DNA of 7,382 bases, taken from positions 1-7,382 of the forward strand of contig JASHXK010000404.1 of assembly GCA_030043575.1 (NCBI GenBank). The letters are read 5' to 3'. A program made the position numbers and the translations under genes. Below, piece after piece: positions 7,031 to 7,382 of the stretch (position 1 is its first letter; every line of letters begins with the position of its first letter). Source of the stretch: Terriglobales bacterium. Lineage in GTDB: Bacteria > Acidobacteriota > Terriglobia > Terriglobales > Acidobacteriaceae. Below the pieces are notes generated by a model. It had not been told where the DNA came from and did not search any database. It worked only from the letters and a program-made list of their open reading frames with translations.

Positions 7031-7106
7031 GGGCCCGTAGCTCAGTCGGTAGAGCAACGCACTTTTAATGCGTGGGTCGCAGGTTCGATTCCTGCCGGGC
7101 TCACCA
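7031..7106 (+). tRNA. tRNA-Lys (anticodon UUU)
   Basis: A 76-nt cloverleaf can be folded by eye. The acceptor stem is GGGCCCG with CGGGCTC (one G-U pair at the second position), the D arm is GCTC/GAGC with an 8-nt loop, and the anticodon stem is ACGCA/TGCGT around loop CTTTTAA, so the anticodon is TTT (7064-7066). The variable loop is GGGTC, the T arm is GCAGG/CCTGC with loop TTCGATT, the discriminator is A, and the 3' CCA is encoded (7104-7106). It reads AAA and AAG lysine codons. An A/T-rich stretch upstream (TAGATT at 7015-7020) may be its -10 element, but I see no matching -35. No T-run terminator is visible in the 24 bp before the convergent gene. Confidence 0.97.
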
Positions 7107-7130
7107 TTGCAACCCTTTCCGCAAACCTGC

Positions 7131-7382
7131 CTAGGATTCCCGCTCAACGTAAACCGCCGTACCATAGGCGAGTACTTCGGTTACACCCTGCATGACTTCG
7201 GTTGCGTCGTAACGCATGCCGACGACCGCGTTCGCACCCAACTCAGCTGCATGTTGCCGCATGAGGTCGAAGGCGTGTTCGCGTGTCTCCTCGCACAGGT
7301 TCGTGAGCAGCGTAATGTTGCCGCCCACCAGCGTCTGCAGACCGGCGCCAATTGTGCCCACGATGGAGCGCGACCGCACGAT
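7131..7382 (-). CDS. YbjQ / UPF0145 (DUF74) family protein (partial, N-terminus off the right edge)
   Basis: The minus strand is open from the window edge to a TAG at 7131-7133 and gives 83 C-terminal residues. They carry the family pattern: VRSRSIVGTIGAGLQTLVGG, then EETREHAFDLMRQHAAELG, then GANAVVGMRYD, and a closing TEVLAYGTAVYVE. Complete members are about 105-110 residues, so roughly 25 N-terminal residues, including the start, are outside the window; the GTG at 7377-7379 encodes an internal valine of the conserved VRSRS stretch and is not the start. The family forms small oligomeric cytosolic proteins, sometimes described as putative heavy-metal-binding, with no firmly established role. 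It converges on the tRNA-Lys gene with only 24 bp between them. Family assignment is confident; function is unknown. Confidence 0.92.
   Translation of the reverse strand: MVRSRSIVGTIGAGLQTLVGGNITLLTNLCEETREHAFDLMRQHAAELGANAVVGMRYDATEVMQGVTEVLAYGTAVYVERES

Noticed and set aside
6891..7106. tRNA gene as an integration site for a mobile element
   Set aside because: No integrase, no direct repeat of the tRNA 3' end and no foreign-looking genes are present in the window.

Overview
The window is ordinary, moderately GC-rich bacterial chromosome: long genes, short gaps, and no insertion sequence, integrase, CRISPR array, phage gene or toxin-antitoxin pair that I can see. The gene mix (two polytopic GT-C-like membrane proteins, one carrying TPRs, with a type II NADH dehydrogenase, a CYTH protein and a YbjQ-family protein) and the scarcity of Shine-Dalgarno sequences would suit a soil Acidobacteriota-like organism. 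That assignment is an impression from protein style, not a database result.

Layout, left to right. Positions 1-521 (minus) hold the N-terminal part of a serine beta-lactamase/esterase-family hydrolase that runs off the left edge. Position 743-1393 (plus) is a CYTH-domain (CyaB-like) protein, divergent from the hydrolase. A GC-rich inverted repeat lies in the 90-bp gap where this gene converges with the next. Three minus-strand genes follow, in transcription order 6890 to 1484: a 764-aa membrane protein with a GT-C-like core and a C-terminal TPR domain (4596-6890), a 452-aa type II NADH:quinone oxidoreductase (3163-4521), and a 520-aa GT-C-like glycosyltransferase (1484-3046). The gaps are 74 and 116 bp, so they may be co-transcribed, but an internal promoter is not excluded. 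A tRNA-Lys(UUU) gene (7031-7106, plus) is followed after 24 bp by the convergent 3' end of a YbjQ/UPF0145-family gene that runs off the right edge.

Functionally the three-gene block places an electron-entry enzyme between two membrane proteins probably linked to lipid-carrier-dependent glycan work. No direct mechanistic link can be read from the sequence. The tRNA, CYTH, hydrolase and YbjQ genes look like unrelated neighbours.

I did not find a convincing undescribed system. The points most worth a second look are the GT-C/TPR fusion protein and the start regions: no complete gene has a well-spaced Shine-Dalgarno sequence, and two starts (743 and 6890) sit 6-8 nt downstream of a TANNNT hexamer, the arrangement expected for leaderless mRNAs.
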